Below, piece by piece: positions 13,484-14,831 of a stretch of DNA of 14,831 nucleotides. The position numbers and the translations under genes were made by a program. Within the stretch, counting starts at the first letter, position 1; every line of letters begins with the position of its first letter. The notes beneath the pieces were generated by a model. That model made no database searches. It saw only the letters and a list, made by a program, of their open reading frames with translations, and was not told the DNA's origin. Origin of the DNA: an uncultured Treponema sp. (GTDB lineage Bacteria; Spirochaetota; Spirochaetia; Treponematales; Treponemataceae); assembly GCA_946538875.1 (NCBI GenBank), contig CAMNHD010000009.1:1-14831 (forward strand), given 5' to 3'.

Positions 13484-13513
13484 TTGACAGAATGAAAAAC
13501 ATGGGTGTATAAT
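13484..13513 (+). promoter_or_regulatory. Consensus promoter of the right-edge lipoprotein
   Basis: TTGACA (13484-13489) and TATAAT (13508-13513) are both perfect consensus, with an 18-base spacer. The predicted start is near 13520, giving a leader of about 130 nt. Confidence 0.85.
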
Positions 13514-13519
13514 TAGTGT

Positions 13520-13611
13520 ATCAACGCGTGTAAATAAATGGTGTTGATTGAGTGCTTGTACAGCACTTGTCTGTGGTGGCTTAACCTCTGATTAGGGTGC
13601 GGTTATTTTAG
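13520..13611 (+). promoter_or_regulatory. Structured 5' leader related to the acetyltransferase leader
   Basis: The first hairpin is ATCAACGC (13520-13527) with GTGTTGAT (13541-13548), eight pairs with one G-U, and the loop contains TGTAAATAA (13529-13537). The second is AGTGCT/AGCACT (13551-13556 and 13562-13567), a perfect 6-bp stem. The third is TAACC/GGTTA (13582-13586 and 13601-13605), followed by a short T run and TAG. GGTGGCTTAACC (13575-13586) and GGTGCGGTTATTTTAG (13596-13611) correspond to 1817-1828 and 1833-1851. Its T run is only four bases, so it is a poorer terminator than the other leader. Confidence 0.5.
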
Positions 13612-13651
13612 TCTTGAAGTTCCTGAGGAACTGTTTTATTTGGAGGAGAAT

Positions 13652-14831
13652 ATGAAAAGTATTAGGAAGATTGTTCATGGTTTTGAGTGGCTGTTTGGGG
13701 CAGCCCTTATGGCTTTTGCGTTTACTGGCTGTCCCGGCGGAAACGATCCGGACACCCCGGAGGTGCCTGAAACTCCTGAGACAACGGAATATGTGATTGA
13801 GTTTGACCAGGATATTTCTACTGTCCTTACGGTGAACGAGGGCAAAAAGCTGACCCTCACTGTAAAGGCGGACAGTACTACTGTCGGAACATGGCTTGTT
13901 GACGAGGTGAATCTTCCAGAGGAAATCTCTGTGGAAAAAGACGCGGACGGTAACTTTGTCATCACCGGTGTTAAAGAAACTTCCAGCAACGTCAGCTTTG
14001 TTCTTTATCCTGAGGAAGCTGCTGAGGGTGATACCTCGTTTGACAAGACTGTGACTGTAAGTGTTTATAACCCTAACTTTGCGCTTACTATTAAACTTGA
14101 CGAGGATCTGCAGTCAAAAGTTTCTACTATGAGCTTGTCTTATCATCAGGACGGAACAGATTACACTCTGTACACTGCTGACGTAAGTTATACAGCCGGA
14201 GATGTAAGCGGAACAGTGCTTCTGCCAAAGGCAAATGCAAACAGTGACGGGTTCTTCAGCAATTTGGAACTTGTTGCAAAGGATGCAGATGACCAGGAAC
14301 TGGCAGTTGAGCTTGACAAAGCATGGTTCTGCTATTACAGCACAAATGAGTATTATCTGACTGAAATAACAGCAAGTGTCAAAACTGAAAGCGAGATGAC
14401 TCTTACACTCACTTTTGAAGGCTTTACTGTACCGGAAACAGGATCTGTGACTGTAAATTATGGGGCTGCTGATACTTCGGAAGCTAGTGCCGTTGTAGCA
14501 AGGGTTTCAGAAACTTCATATACAGCAAAGATCAGTAATTCTCACGTAAATTCAAGCAAATGGTTTGTGATAGAAGTTCTTGTGAATGATGGTGCGGAGG
14601 ATATTACCGGATTTGAATACTTCAGTGTACCAGAGAATATAAACAACCGATGGTTTGAGTTCAATCAGGACGGAGCTGAATGTAAGCTGATTCTTTCGAA
14701 TGATACCTGGACTGTTTTAGTTAATGGAACGGAAGTGGCAGCCTCGGAAACTCTTGTAAAGGTGTTGGATCCTGCTTCATTTACCGGTCGGACAATCACT
14801 AAGCTCAAGATTGCAACAAGCGGTGCAAGTG
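13652..14831 (+). CDS. Large lipoprotein with beta-rich repeats, 3' end outside window
   Basis: 393 residues are visible and the frame is open to the right edge. The signal region ends in FTGC, with C27 the likely lipidated residue, followed by a Pro/Glu/Thr linker (TPEVPETPET) that spaces it off the membrane. The rest is a chain of Ig-like or beta-sandwich segments rich in Thr, Val and acidic residues. No catalytic motif or named domain is visible in this part, and an enzyme or binding module could lie beyond the edge. The FTGC lipobox context matches that of the operon lipoprotein at 7793. GGAGGAG (13642-13648) precedes the ATG. Shared start-site elements with the galactan operon suggest co-regulation. 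Confidence 0.82.
   Translation, partial: MKSIRKIVHGFEWLFGAALMAFAFTGCPGGNDPDTPEVPETPETTEYVIEFDQDISTVLTVNEGKKLTLTVKADSTTVGTWLVDEVNLPEEISVEKDADGNFVITGVKETSSNVSFVLYPEEAAEGDTSFDKTVTVSVYNPNFALTIKLDEDLQSKVSTMSLSYHQDGTDYTLYTADVSYTAGDVSGTVLLPKANANSDGFFSNLELVAKDADDQELAVELDKAWFCYYSTNEYYLTEITASVKTESEMTLTLTFEGFTVPETGSVTVNYGAADTSEASAVVARVSETSYTAKISNSHVNSSKWFVIEVLVNDGAEDITGFEYFSVPENINNRWFEFNQDGAECKLILSNDTWTVLVNGTEVAASETLVKVLDPASFTGRTITKLKIATSGAS

Overview
The window reads as a chromosomal segment of a gut or rumen spirochaete, most likely a Treponema. This is inferred from the EpsC-type serine acetyltransferase, the NusG-domain-II/RadA pair, the relaxed lipoboxes and the lipoprotein-rich carbohydrate locus. 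No rRNA or other taxonomic marker is present, so the genus is a judgement and not a measurement.

Layout. (1) 1-1440, minus strand: a small membrane-anchored NusG_II protein followed by radA, which runs off the left edge. Their promoter lies so close to the ATG that the message looks leaderless. (2) 1441-1880: intergenic, with a diverged copy of an interspersed repeat, then a near-consensus promoter and a structured leader that contains an intrinsic terminator, ahead of (3) an EpsC/CysE-type serine O-acetyltransferase. (4) 2850-3152, minus: a heavy-metal-associated (HMA) domain protein that may be the surviving N-terminus of a copper ATPase. (5) 3338-10771: a compact five-gene operon. It holds a secreted GH53 endo-beta-1,4-galactanase with Ig-like and CBM61-like modules, an outer-membrane beta-barrel candidate, two lipoproteins with glycan-binding-like domains, and a second GH53 enzyme made as a lipoprotein. 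A promoter with a palindrome stands in front and a strong terminator at the end. (6) 10772-11010: a long copy of the interspersed repeat. (7) 11011-12973: a SPOR-domain / YfaP-like exported protein and a YbaK/EbsC-type tRNA-editing protein, closely coupled. (8) 13076-13246: a very acidic 56-residue protein. (9) 13281-13413: another repeat copy. (10) 13484-14831: a consensus promoter, a structured leader and the start of a large lipoprotein cut by the right edge.

How it works together. The five-gene operon looks like a complete galactan-use unit: surface lipoproteins to bind the glycan, a lipid-anchored and a secreted galactanase to cut it, and a barrel that could admit products. There is no SusC/SusD pair, so if this is right it is a spirochaetal counterpart of a polysaccharide utilisation locus. 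The operon and the right-edge lipoprotein share a 9-base element (ATCAACGCG) at their transcription starts, which suggests common control.

The two most unusual non-coding signals are a pair of related structured leaders (before the acetyltransferase and before the right-edge lipoprotein) and a four-copy interspersed repeat family found in the gene-free gaps.
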